A DNA stretch of 7,085 bases from an uncultured Rubritalea sp. (GCA_937951395.1 CALFBV010000185.1:1-7085); one strand, 5' to 3'; counted from the first letter of the stretch, positions 1-6,599 are shown. Notes: a model not told the origin generated them from the letters alone. A program made the numbers and translations.

Positions 1-20
1 CTATCTGCTATTTCGGGCAT
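1..20 (-). CDS. Possible start of next operon gene (partial, runs off left edge)
   Basis: On the minus strand an ATG at 20-18 opens a frame reading M-P-E-I-A-D and then leaves the window, so only six codons are visible. It lies 128 bp beyond the stop of the ABC ATPase gene in the same direction. An ABC-2-type permease commonly follows an ATPase of this kind, and a short M-P-x-x-x-D start would fit, but six residues cannot identify a family. No ribosome binding site is seen; a weak -10-like TACATT lies 5 bp before the ATG. The call rests on context and could be chance. Confidence 0.25.
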
Positions 21-148
21 GATTTAATGTATGAAAGTTACTTCTTTCCCCAGGTGGGGCGTGCATTTTTGGTGAAAATGATGTAGGTGTTTCATATGGT
101 ATTGTTTGGATCTTAGATTTTCTGACTTCGGTTTCAGTGGATATGTTA

Positions 149-1087
149 TTACTGCTTGTCTAGGATATCGATGAATGCGTCTTCTAGGTTACGCTGTTCT
201 TTATGGAACTCGATGATGGGGAGTCCGTCTTTGACCATTCTGTGGAGGACATCAGCCGCTACTTCTGGGTCATCTGAGTCGATGCGGATTCTGCCTCCTC
301 GCTTGCGATCTTCTATAAATTCTACGTAGGGTGAAGTCACAGCCCAGTCTGCTAGTCTGGTGGCGTCGCCTACTATCTGGACATCGTAGAAGAAGCCGCC
401 TGTGGCATCGGTTCCCTGTAGTAATGACTCGGCATCTCCGTGGTGGACTATTCTTCCTTCGTTGATGAAGAGTAGCGAGTCACACATTTCGCCTAGTTCA
501 GAGAGGATGTGTGATGAGATGAAAATTGTTTTTCCTTCTTCTGCTAGAATCCGGATCAGGTGCTTCAGCTCAACCCGCGCTTTCGGATCCAGACCTGCCG
601 CTGGCTCATCTAGTATGAGTACTTGTGGGTCATGGATGAGTGCGCGTCCTAGACAGAGTCGCTGGGTCATGCCTTTTGAAAGCTTGTTTGAGAGACGATC
701 TGCTAGTGGGATTAGATCTGCAAATTCCATCACTTCCTGAATCCGCATCTTTCTTTCTTTCCCTTTGTATCCGAGAGCCCGCGCGTAGAAATCTAGGTAT
801 TCCAGCACAGTCATGTGGTCATAGTTTCCAAAATGATCAGGCATCCAGCCAAGTAATGACCGTACTTTGGCAGGGTGGTTGACTACGTTGATCCCGCAAA
901 TTTCTACCGATCCCATCGTAGGGTAATCTAACGTGGCGAGCATTCGCATGGTGGTAGTTTTGCCTGCTCCATTGGCACCGATAAATCCACATACTGATCC
1001 GTGTGGGACTTCGAAGCTGAGACCGTCGACAGCTTTTAGCTTGCCGAAATAGCGGTAGAGGTTTTTGACTGAAATAGCTGCTGACAT
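149..1087 (-). CDS. ABC transporter ATP-binding protein (ABC-2 / drug-export type)
   Basis: A 312-residue cytoplasmic ATPase that would power an ABC-2-type exporter by binding and hydrolysing ATP as a dimer on a membrane permease. All nucleotide-binding motifs are present: Walker A G-A-N-G-A-G-K-T-T (residues 37-45), signature L-S-K-G-M (136-140), Walker B ending in I-L-D-E-P (D160, E161), D-loop G-L-D-P (165-168) and switch histidine H193 in S-S-H-I-L-S-E-L. The Q-loop region reads W-M-P-D (81-84), with Asp where Gln is usual. After the ATPase core, about residues 230-312 form an accessory C-terminal domain like those of CcmA/NatA-type exporters, ending N-L-E-D-A-F. The length is normal for the class. 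The gene starts 37 bp after the 614-residue protein gene, so co-transcription is likely; its permease is not visible and may begin at the left edge. The start is the first ATG before the family's usual N terminus; no Shine-Dalgarno precedes it. The substrate cannot be told from sequence. Confidence 0.93.
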   Translation of the reverse strand: MSAAISVKNLYRYFGKLKAVDGLSFEVPHGSVCGFIGANGAGKTTTMRMLATLDYPTMGSVEICGINVVNHPAKVRSLLGWMPDHFGNYDHMTVLEYLDFYARALGYKGKERKMRIQEVMEFADLIPLADRLSNKLSKGMTQRLCLGRALIHDPQVLILDEPAAGLDPKARVELKHLIRILAEEGKTIFISSHILSELGEMCDSLLFINEGRIVHHGDAESLLQGTDATGGFFYDVQIVGDATRLADWAVTSPYVEFIEDRKRGGRIRIDSDDPEVAADVLHRMVKDGLPIIEFHKEQRNLEDAFIDILDKQ

Positions 1088-1097
1088 GAAAGATGTG

Positions 1098-1118
1098 TTA
1101 GGTTTTAGGTGTTAGGTC
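1098..1118. repeat. Three tandem heptamers TTAGGTN
   Basis: Three perfect copies of TTAGGT begin at 1098, 1105 and 1112, each followed by one variable base (T, G, C), giving an exact 7-bp period. They fill most of the 37-bp gap between the 614-residue protein gene and the ABC ATPase gene; in the mRNA they read as ACCTAA repeats ending about 10 nt before the ATG. Function unknown: it may be slippage-derived filler or a short protein- or RNA-binding array. Confidence 0.55.
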
Positions 1119-1124
1119 TTATGC

Positions 1125-2969
1125 TTACCTGACTACTGGTCCTGTGATGATGGTGGCTGTTTTTGTCCACTTGATGGAATCTAGGGTGCTGATGGCTGGG
1201 GCGTTTACGGTAATGGCTACGAAGTGGTTCTTACGCTTACGTAGGGAGTCTAGTTTCTCTTGGAGTTTAGGTGACATGGTATCGTGATGCTGGTGGATCC
1301 CTTTCAGAGTTGTCACGGGATCACTAGAAGTAAGTTTTACTGAGTCACCTGCGGCGATGTTGGAGGCTTCCCAAGTCTGGCCTGTGTTGTCGATGTAGTA
1401 GAGTGATTGGATCTCGAAATCGAACGATGAATTGATGGTAGGCGGACCTCCAGCTTGGTTGCTCTTAAGGTTAATTCTGCCGCGTGTGGGGATGACTGTT
1501 TCTAGATAGTGGCCATGCACTGAGCGAGACTGGAACCAGTCACCGGAGGCTGCTAGACCCTTTTCGCCATGTTTAGCCGTGTAGTTGCAAGCTCCGCCAC
1601 CATTTTCTCTTGTGACACGGGAGAAACGGGATGGCTCTAAGGGGACAGGAGACATGTAGGTAGGCGATGATGTCTCAAATGAGCCTCCAAGAATGACCCC
1701 TGTGCGGGCGACTTGTTCTTGCCAGATGTAGGCTTTATTTTCTCCGCCGTCAGCACGCACTTCCATTAACATCACGCGCTGTCCGTGCCCGCCGAAGCCA
1801 TCTTGAATGATGATCAATAAGACGAGTAGTAAACTGGCGGCAAGGGCAATGATAGGAGTGGTGATGAATAAGCGATGACGCTGACCAGCCTTAGCAAAGA
1901 CAAATAGATTCACAGGTCCCACCATGATGCCGAAGGCGATAAGAATGAGGATGAGATAAAAGGGAGAAAAACTGAGCTTTCCGAGAGCTTTCTGCAGTGA
2001 CCATGTAGTACTACTTCCTGCCCCTGTTTCATAGTCTTCATTCAGCGATGTGATTTTAGGGTTTTCCTTCGATGGGTTTATGATCTTATCCACTTGCTTG
2101 ACATCTAATGACTTGATCTGAGATAGGGGTGTAATAGTGACTGTGCCAAAGGAACGCGTGATGCTTTTCCTGCCATTATTTACCTCAGAATCATCTATAT
2201 TCAGGGACTTAAAGTTAGATGCTGATTGGAGTTTGTAAATGAGGATGTTTCCTCCTAGACGATTCCACTCTAAGATAGCGTTCTGCACTCCTGCGGACAT
2301 TTCGCGCCAGTCGTCATCAGTGCAGACAAGAGCATCAAAACCGCTATAAGCACGCCAGTCTTCTGATAGATGGGAAGGTGTGAACTCGGTGGTGTAGCTT
2401 TCCATTCCACTTCTGTATCCACTAGAATGAGCTTTAATAAGACCGTTGAATTTCGAGCTATGTTGCACATAGAGTTTGGTGCTGAGAAGTGTCGCAGGGA
2501 GGTCCATTTTCTGGGTGCCGTTCATACTGTCATGAACAGTCTTTCCAGAAGTAATCAGCTTGATCGATAGATCAGAGGATGTGGAGCCTCCATGAGCGGG
2601 TATGGAGGTGGTGAGTGGCACCAGAATGTCATAGGTCTTAGTGCTTCCCGCAGGGCAGCTGTAGCTAAATTCTGAGGTTAGAGTGGGGAAGCCTCTGTTC
2701 CTCCCTCCGTAATAATAAATATCATCTTGAGATTTAGCGGTGAAGTCGAGCGTCCAGTTTTTGTCCTGCTTGGTGCCATTCTTAAGTGTCAGTCTAAATG
2801 GCATGTAGCCACTGCTCGGGAGTGATCCTACTAATGGTAAGAGTTTTGCTGTGGTCTTATTTTTATCATCGTAGGAATGATTGATGACTTCGTGCTGAGC
2901 TTGAAGTCCATTACTACTCAGGAAGAATATAACAAGTAAAGTGATGATTGAATTTTTAAATTGGATCAT
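1125..2969 (-). CDS. Signal-peptide membrane protein with GATase-like domain, uncharacterised
   Basis: A 614-residue protein of unknown function. Residues 1-24 form a signal peptide (K5, hydrophobic core 8-18, cleavage likely after L-Q-A24). A beta-rich exported region follows (about 40-165, several N-x-S/T and aromatic strands). Around 200-245 is a stretch resembling the class I glutamine-amidotransferase-like (flavodoxin-like) domains of membrane proteins coded beside MoxR or ABC genes: W205, Y-S-G-F-D (208-212), D-D-D-W (218-221), then W235 and G-G (239-240). No catalytic Cys-His-Glu triad is evident, so a binding rather than enzymatic role is likely. Two membrane helices (about 335-358 and 367-389) are joined by a basic loop K-A-G-Q-R-H-R, which puts both large domains outside the cytoplasm. 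The C-terminal 220 residues form a second exported domain. The gene starts 16 bp after the MoxR stop and precedes the ABC ATPase gene, suggesting it is the envelope component they act on. A GldG-like ABC-auxiliary role is an alternative. Confidence 0.8.
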   Translation of the reverse strand: MIQFKNSIITLLVIFFLSSNGLQAQHEVINHSYDDKNKTTAKLLPLVGSLPSSGYMPFRLTLKNGTKQDKNWTLDFTAKSQDDIYYYGGRNRGFPTLTSEFSYSCPAGSTKTYDILVPLTTSIPAHGGSTSSDLSIKLITSGKTVHDSMNGTQKMDLPATLLSTKLYVQHSSKFNGLIKAHSSGYRSGMESYTTEFTPSHLSEDWRAYSGFDALVCTDDDWREMSAGVQNAILEWNRLGGNILIYKLQSASNFKSLNIDDSEVNNGRKSITRSFGTVTITPLSQIKSLDVKQVDKIINPSKENPKITSLNEDYETGAGSSTTWSLQKALGKLSFSPFYLILILIAFGIMVGPVNLFVFAKAGQRHRLFITTPIIALAASLLLVLLIIIQDGFGGHGQRVMLMEVRADGGENKAYIWQEQVARTGVILGGSFETSSPTYMSPVPLEPSRFSRVTRENGGGACNYTAKHGEKGLAASGDWFQSRSVHGHYLETVIPTRGRINLKSNQAGGPPTINSSFDFEIQSLYYIDNTGQTWEASNIAAGDSVKLTSSDPVTTLKGIHQHHDTMSPKLQEKLDSLRKRKNHFVAITVNAPAISTLDSIKWTKTATIITGPVVR

Positions 2970-2985
2970 GAAAAATTTGGTGGAT

Positions 2986-3993
2986 TTATGATGCTTTGAT
3001 CGTCTTGGGTGTAGACTTATCTTGCCCTGGGATTTCCTTGAGAAGATTCATCACGACATCATTTGTAGTGATGCCTTCTACGCGAGCATTGTAGTCTAAA
3101 AGAATTCTGTGTCGGATCACTGCTGGGGCTACAAATGCTACATCCTCGAACGATGCGTGTGTGCGCTCATTGATGAGCGCGCGTGCCTTAGCGGCAGATG
3201 CTAGCGAGAGGGCTGCACGTGGGCTGGCTCCGTATTTCACATTTGCTGATGCCGCTGATTGTCCCGGATGAGTGGCGTCCACGAGTCTAGCTATATAGTT
3301 TGCCACTACATCAGGTAGGTAAATTTTTCTTACGAGTCTGAGCAACGTGTCCAGTGTCCCTGCATCCATAATGCTATCGACATATGGCTCTGTGCCTAGC
3401 TCTCTGGAGGTGACAATTTTCTCCAGTGTAGAAACTGAGTTACGCGTGACTTCGAGCTTGAAAAGGAATCGGTCCAGCTGCGCCTCAGGCAGCGGGTAAG
3501 TGCCCTCCAGTTCGATCGGGTTCTGAGTGGCGAGGACAAAAAATGGTGATGGCAACGGATGCGTTTCACCAATGACGGTGACGCGCTGTTCCTGCATCGC
3601 TTCCAGCAGGGCGGACTGAGTTTTCGGTGATGCACGGTTAATCTCATCCGCGAGCATGATGTTAGTGAAGAGTGGTCCAGGCTGAAATTTAAACTCTCTG
3701 CGACCGTCGACTTCTTGCAAAACAGGATTACCCGTGATGTCTCCTGGGAGGAGGTCTGGAGTGAACTGAATCCGCTTTGTATCGAGCCCTAAAGTCTTAG
3801 ATAATCCCTTAACGAGTTCCGTTTTTCCAAGCCCAGGAAGACCTTCTAAAAGAATATGTCCACGAGCCAAAAGACCAGTGATGACGAGATCGACAAGCTG
3901 TTCCTGACCAAAGAGAACTTGATTGAGAGCGGTGTTAAGTGAGCGAATATGCTTCGCGGCATTAGTGACTTCAGTTTCTGATGCGTATTCCAT
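2986..3993 (-). CDS. moxR: MoxR-family AAA+ ATPase
   Basis: A 335-residue cytoplasmic AAA+ ATPase of the MoxR type (AAA_3 core plus AAA_lid_2). Such proteins act as chaperones that mature or activate partner proteins, often von Willebrand factor A or envelope proteins. Visible motifs are Walker A G-L-P-G-L-G-K-T-E (51-59; K57, T58), Walker B M-L-A-D-E-I-N-R (D116, E117), sensor 1 in A-T-Q-N-P (N158), the MoxR hallmark P-L-P-E-A-Q-L-D-R-F (167-176, likely arginine finger R175) and sensor 2 G-A-S-P-R-A (R259). Length and motif order are typical and nothing is missing. It is the first gene of the minus-strand unit, with the GATase-like membrane protein 16 bp downstream. No DUF58 or VWA gene follows directly, which is a departure from the common moxR-DUF58-VWA order. 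The start gives a normal N terminus; no Shine-Dalgarno is present. Confidence 0.95.
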   Translation of the reverse strand: MEYASETEVTNAAKHIRSLNTALNQVLFGQEQLVDLVITGLLARGHILLEGLPGLGKTELVKGLSKTLGLDTKRIQFTPDLLPGDITGNPVLQEVDGRREFKFQPGPLFTNIMLADEINRASPKTQSALLEAMQEQRVTVIGETHPLPSPFFVLATQNPIELEGTYPLPEAQLDRFLFKLEVTRNSVSTLEKIVTSRELGTEPYVDSIMDAGTLDTLLRLVRKIYLPDVVANYIARLVDATHPGQSAASANVKYGASPRAALSLASAAKARALINERTHASFEDVAFVAPAVIRHRILLDYNARVEGITTNDVVMNLLKEIPGQDKSTPKTIKAS

Positions 3994-3998
3994 GGCTT

Positions 3999-4004
3999 AT
4001 GATA
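3999..4004 (-). promoter_or_regulatory. -10-like TATCAT abutting the moxR start (possible leaderless promoter)
   Basis: On the minus strand TATCAT (5/6 match to TATAAT) is followed by only AAGCC and then the moxR ATG. Transcription from such a -10 element would begin at or within the start codon. No good -35 is seen at 16-17 bp. This competes with the better spaced candidate at 4074-4102. Confidence 0.25.
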
Positions 4005-4007
4005 GGT

Positions 4008-4021
4008 AGGCGGGTGCGCCT
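4008..4021 (-). promoter_or_regulatory. Hairpin in the moxR leader
   Basis: AGGCG (4008-4012) and CGCCT (4017-4021) are perfect inverted copies around a 4-nt loop, giving a GC-rich 5-bp stem that ends 14 nt before the moxR ATG. It would lie in the 5' leader if transcription starts at the upstream promoter candidate. With no U-tract it does not look like a terminator; it may affect translation or be incidental. Confidence 0.3.
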
Positions 4022-4073
4022 GATGAAGGATTAATTTTTAACTAGTAACTAAGTCATCAAACGACATATGAAA

Positions 4074-4102
4074 AAAATATGAAATACCTGTCATCGTGGC
4101 AA
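4074..4102 (-). promoter_or_regulatory. Candidate sigma-70-type promoter for the moxR unit
   Basis: On the minus strand TTGCCA (4102-4097; 5/6 match to TTGACA) is followed after exactly 17 bp by TATTTT (4079-4074; 4/6 match to TATAAT) in an AT-rich stretch. Transcription would start near 4067, leaving a leader of about 74 nt before moxR. It is the best spaced two-box element in the region, but it is read by eye only. Confidence 0.4.
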
Positions 4103-4166
4103 GGAAAGATTTTAGCGCAATTTAAACCAATGTCTGATGGTAGTAATGCTGTTATTCTACTAGAGC

Positions 4167-4310
4167 TCAAAGCCAAGTGATGGATGATTGTTTATCCGTC
4201 TTGCCAGATTGATCTCTCCTAGGTGCCAGTCCGAGATAGGCGGCTATAGTTTTCATTGGGGCATGGATCTCCATACATACCAAAAAGAAGGTTCTCAAAA
4301 TATCATTACC
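4167..4310 (-). pseudogene. IS110-family transposase remnant (C-terminal fragment)
   Basis: The minus strand encodes A-A-Y-L-G-L-A-P-R-R-D-Q-S-G-K-T-D-K-Q ending just before 4170. This closely matches the conserved block of the IS110/IS116 transposase C-terminal (Transposase_20) domain, where the family normally continues I-T-K-x-G-N/D-x-x-L-R. Here the frame reads I-T-W-L and stops at 4169-4167, so the catalytic C terminus is gone. Just upstream, E-I-H-A-P-M fits the weakly conserved E-I-x-D-P-x-R-F segment; beyond about 4310 the likeness fades, and the N-terminal DEDD nuclease half is absent. An intact IS110 transposase has roughly 300-400 residues, so this is a decayed scar of an insertion between two divergent genes. 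No flanking repeats are recognisable (IS110 elements usually lack terminal inverted repeats). Confidence 0.6.
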
Positions 4311-4373
4311 CCACCAAAAATGATCGTGGATGGACTCGATCTTTAAGAAGATAGCAGCTTCGGGAAACAAGGG

Positions 4374-4401
4374 TTGACTGTAAGATGGCTCTGAGTATTT
4401 T
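4374..4401 (+). promoter_or_regulatory. Candidate promoter for the DUF455/ATP-grasp gene (possibly leaderless)
   Basis: TTGACT (4374-4379; 5/6 match to TTGACA) and TATTTT (4396-4401; 4/6) are separated by 16 bp. The predicted transcription start, about 7 nt past the -10 box, is near 4408, two bases before the ATG at 4410, so the mRNA would have almost no leader. The lack of any Shine-Dalgarno before the ATG agrees with this. Confidence 0.4.
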
Positions 4402-4409
4402 TACTCTTG

Positions 4410-6476
4410 ATGAGCAGGGAGATACGAGAGGTGGCTGAGGCTGTGTTGTTTGGGCGGAGCCTGGATGAGAAGTTGTCGGTTGGGAAATATTCAGGAACTT
4501 CCCCTAAGATTGTGACAGATGTGGTGCGTGAATGCGGGGTGTCTTTACCAAGTCTTCCGGGAAGGCCGAGTGAGCTGATTATTTCTGAGCGTGGGCTTTC
4601 AGCGGGGTCAACTTTTCCTAAAGTGAACCGGATGGATGAAACTGCGGAACGTGGCAAGATGCTGCACTTTCTGGCGAACCATGAACTGCTGGCGACTGAG
4701 CTGATGGCGCTGGTGTTACTGAAGTTTCCGAATGCTCCGGCTGAATTTCGAAAAGGTGTGTATGAGACGATGCGGGAGGAACAGGCGCATACGCTGATGT
4801 ATATGCGTAGGATGCGGGAGTGTGGGATGGGATTTGGCGAGTTGCCTGTGAATGATTATTTCTGGCGTATGGTGGCTCCTATGGAGTGCCCAATGGATTT
4901 TGTGAGCAGGCTGAGTCTGGTGTTTGAACAAGCAAACCTGGATTACTCACTGCATTACGGAAGGTTATTCCGTGAGGTGGGAGATACTGGGACTGCTGCG
5001 GTTCTGGAGAAAATTTATCAAGATGAAATAGGGCATGTGGGGCATGGCTTGAAATGGTTTAGAAAATGGAAGGAAGAAGGACTCACGGACTGGGCAGCCT
5101 TTAAGAAACAGCTACATTTTCCGTTGACTCTTGCAAGAGCAAAGGGGATGGCTCCTTATGATAGAGATGGACGCGAGCTTGCTGGGATAGATTCTGAATG
5201 GGTAGATAAGCTTGAGGTGATAGAGCAGAGCAGAGGGAGGACTCCGATAGTGCATTGGTTTAACCCTAATGAAGAACTAGCCATGGCTTCACCAAGGGGA
5301 GCGGATTTCCAGCCTAAGCAGGCGCACGTGATTTTAGAGAAAGATCTAGCGATGCTACCTATCGCATGGGCACGGAGGGATGATGTGGTGCTAGTGGATG
5401 AGATGCCGAGTAGAGAGCATTTACTCAGGCTGAAACGTAATGGGATGGTCATTCCAGAGCTGATGAAAATAGGTGAAGATGAAGACCTGCTTGAGAGAAA
5501 AATAGGTGGGCTAAGGCCGTGGGCATGGGGACCGATGGCGAGTAAGCTGATGAGTAGATATCAGTCAGCTGTTCCTAGTGGTGTGGATCTTCCGTGGAAG
5601 GATTGGACTGGTCAAAATTCGGAGTTGTTTTCTAAGTGTTGTGGATTGAAATTAGCTGATTTGTTAGGCGAATATGTTGGCAGATATTGTGAGGCTTCTG
5701 AAGAGGTATTAGATTCTGTTAGGGAGCTTTGCAAAGGTGGTGATGTTCTGTTGAAAGCACCGTGGTCGAGCGCAGGAAGAGGGCATTTTCGCTTGTTAAA
5801 TGGTGAGTGGACAGGGTCATCAAGATCTTGGTTGGAAAAGGTGTTAGCCCAGCAGGGGGGCGTCGTGGTCGAGCCATGGCTAGAGCGAGTGTTAGATTTT
5901 TCGGCTCAGTATGAGGTGAGTGAGGGTGGGGTTAAGCTAGCAGGTATGACGCGTGTAGTAAATGACTCAGCAGGGAGATATCTGGGGACCTTTGTGCATC
6001 ATAAATGGTCAAGTGGTCTAGATTCTGAGCTCACAGAGTTTCTGTTCAGAGAGTCAGACGTAATGGAGCTCTATAAGGTAGAAGTGCCTAAGTTGTTAGA
6101 GTCTCTGTTAGGTGAAGATTTTCGTGGTAACTTCGGGGTGGATGCGATGGTGTATAGGACTTCTGAAAATAGGCTTAAGTTAAGAAAAATAGTGGAGGTG
6201 AACCCGCGTATGACGATGGGACGTGTGGCTTTAGAATTACTAAAAAAATCTAATCAGACGGGAGCTGGGGTTTACCAAATTTTGCGTAAATCAAAGATTG
6301 GGAATATTGGTGAGTGGCTTAGTCAGATAGAGAGAGGCTGTGTGCGAGGTGCTTTAGAAAAGATGACTTCTAGAGCAAGTTATCCCTTGAATGATCCTTA
6401 TTTGGCGAAAGAATTTATATCTGTATGGCACATTCGGGAAAATGAAGAAGAGGTGATGAAGATGTTTGTTTTTTAA
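4410..6476 (+). CDS. Ferritin-like (DUF455) di-iron domain fused to an ATP-grasp-like domain
   Basis: A 688-residue two-domain protein, cytoplasmic (no signal or membrane segment), of unknown function. Residues about 1-275 are a ferritin-like DUF455 domain (PF04305; relatives include HI_0077), with the MiaE-type four-helix ligand set: E92/E97 in N-H-E-L-L-A-T-E, E-E-Q-A-H (E124, H127), F-E-Q-A-N (E173) and D-E-I-G-H (E206, H209). This predicts a di-iron centre for oxidation or hydroxylation. From about 280 (W-F-N-P, 283-286) to the end is an ATP-grasp-like region: L-L-K-A-P-W-S-S-A-G-R-G (K449 and glycine loop), V-E-P-W (E488), G-V-D-A (D578) and V-E-V-N-P-R (E596, N598), the expected ATP and Mg ligands. 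ATP-grasp enzymes usually join a carboxylate to an amine or thiol through an acyl phosphate; the substrate here is unknown. A TTG directly precedes the chosen ATG; the upstream ATG at 4385 is in another frame. It is divergent from moxR and apparently a single-gene unit. Confidence 0.88.
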   Translation: MSREIREVAEAVLFGRSLDEKLSVGKYSGTSPKIVTDVVRECGVSLPSLPGRPSELIISERGLSAGSTFPKVNRMDETAERGKMLHFLANHELLATELMALVLLKFPNAPAEFRKGVYETMREEQAHTLMYMRRMRECGMGFGELPVNDYFWRMVAPMECPMDFVSRLSLVFEQANLDYSLHYGRLFREVGDTGTAAVLEKIYQDEIGHVGHGLKWFRKWKEEGLTDWAAFKKQLHFPLTLARAKGMAPYDRDGRELAGIDSEWVDKLEVIEQSRGRTPIVHWFNPNEELAMASPRGADFQPKQAHVILEKDLAMLPIAWARRDDVVLVDEMPSREHLLRLKRNGMVIPELMKIGEDEDLLERKIGGLRPWAWGPMASKLMSRYQSAVPSGVDLPWKDWTGQNSELFSKCCGLKLADLLGEYVGRYCEASEEVLDSVRELCKGGDVLLKAPWSSAGRGHFRLLNGEWTGSSRSWLEKVLAQQGGVVVEPWLERVLDFSAQYEVSEGGVKLAGMTRVVNDSAGRYLGTFVHHKWSSGLDSELTEFLFRESDVMELYKVEVPKLLESLLGEDFRGNFGVDAMVYRTSENRLKLRKIVEVNPRMTMGRVALELLKKSNQTGAGVYQILRKSKIGNIGEWLSQIERGCVRGALEKMTSRASYPLNDPYLAKEFISVWHIRENEEEVMKMFVF

Positions 6477-6490
6477 TGTTTTTCTGGAGC

Positions 6491-6515
6491 GAACTATCTG
6501 TTAGAGAGTGAGTTC
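6491..6515 (+). terminator. Weak hairpin after the DUF455/ATP-grasp gene
   Basis: GAACT (6491-6495) and AGTTC (6511-6515) can pair across a 15-nt loop, starting 14 bp after the stop codon. The stem is short and only a broken T-run follows, so this is a poor intrinsic terminator; it is listed because it is the only candidate directly downstream of the gene. Confidence 0.15.
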
Positions 6516-6533
6516 TTGGTTATCCTTAGGGAA

Positions 6534-6551
6534 ATCAATAGTAATATTGAT
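6534..6551. repeat. Perfect 7-bp inverted repeat with GTAA loop
   Basis: ATCAATA (6534-6540) and TATTGAT (6545-6551) are exact inverted copies around GTAA, which as RNA is a GNRA-class tetraloop (GUAA). No T-tract follows. It could be a small RNA hairpin or, as DNA, an operator for a dimeric regulator upstream of the GspE-like gene. Confidence 0.35.
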
Positions 6552-6586
6552 CGGAAGCTTGACGTAGGGGGGAGAGTTGTCCAATG

Positions 6587-6599
6587 TGCTAGAGTAGCA
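6587..6599. repeat. 5-bp inverted repeat upstream of the GspE-like gene
   Basis: TGCTA (6587-6591) and TAGCA (6595-6599) are perfect inverted copies separated by GAG. It lies about 56 bp before the TATAAT box of the downstream gene. It is short enough to be chance; an operator half-site pair is possible. Confidence 0.2.

Noticed and set aside
50..61. CCCC-AGGT-GGGG inverted repeat downstream of the ABC ATPase gene as a terminator
   Set aside because: The stem is only 4 bp and no T-run follows on the minus strand, so it does not meet the form of an intrinsic terminator.
402..882. Plus-strand ORFs of 112 and 80 codons inside the ABC ATPase gene
   Set aside because: They are antisense to the conserved ATPase motifs, and their Ser/Arg-rich translations are typical of shadow frames.
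4079..4180. Plus-strand ORF of 33 codons starting M-K-Y-L-S-S-W in the intergenic region
   Set aside because: Too short, has no ribosome binding site, overlaps the best minus-strand promoter candidate and the transposase scar; no family recognised.
4385..4438. Short ORF from ATG 4385 as an alternative start or leader peptide for the DUF455/ATP-grasp gene
   Set aside because: It is in a different frame and stops after 17 codons, and the -10 candidate lies inside it. The frame at 4410 already gives the full family N terminus, so no frameshift needs to be assumed.
4343..4657. Minus-strand ORF of 104 codons overlapping the 5' end of the DUF455/ATP-grasp gene
   Set aside because: Most of it is antisense to a strongly conserved DUF455 N terminus, and its translation has no recognisable domain.
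4716..5452. Minus-strand ORFs of 71 and 98 codons inside the DUF455/ATP-grasp gene
   Set aside because: They are antisense to conserved catalytic domains, with low-complexity His- or Ser-rich translations.
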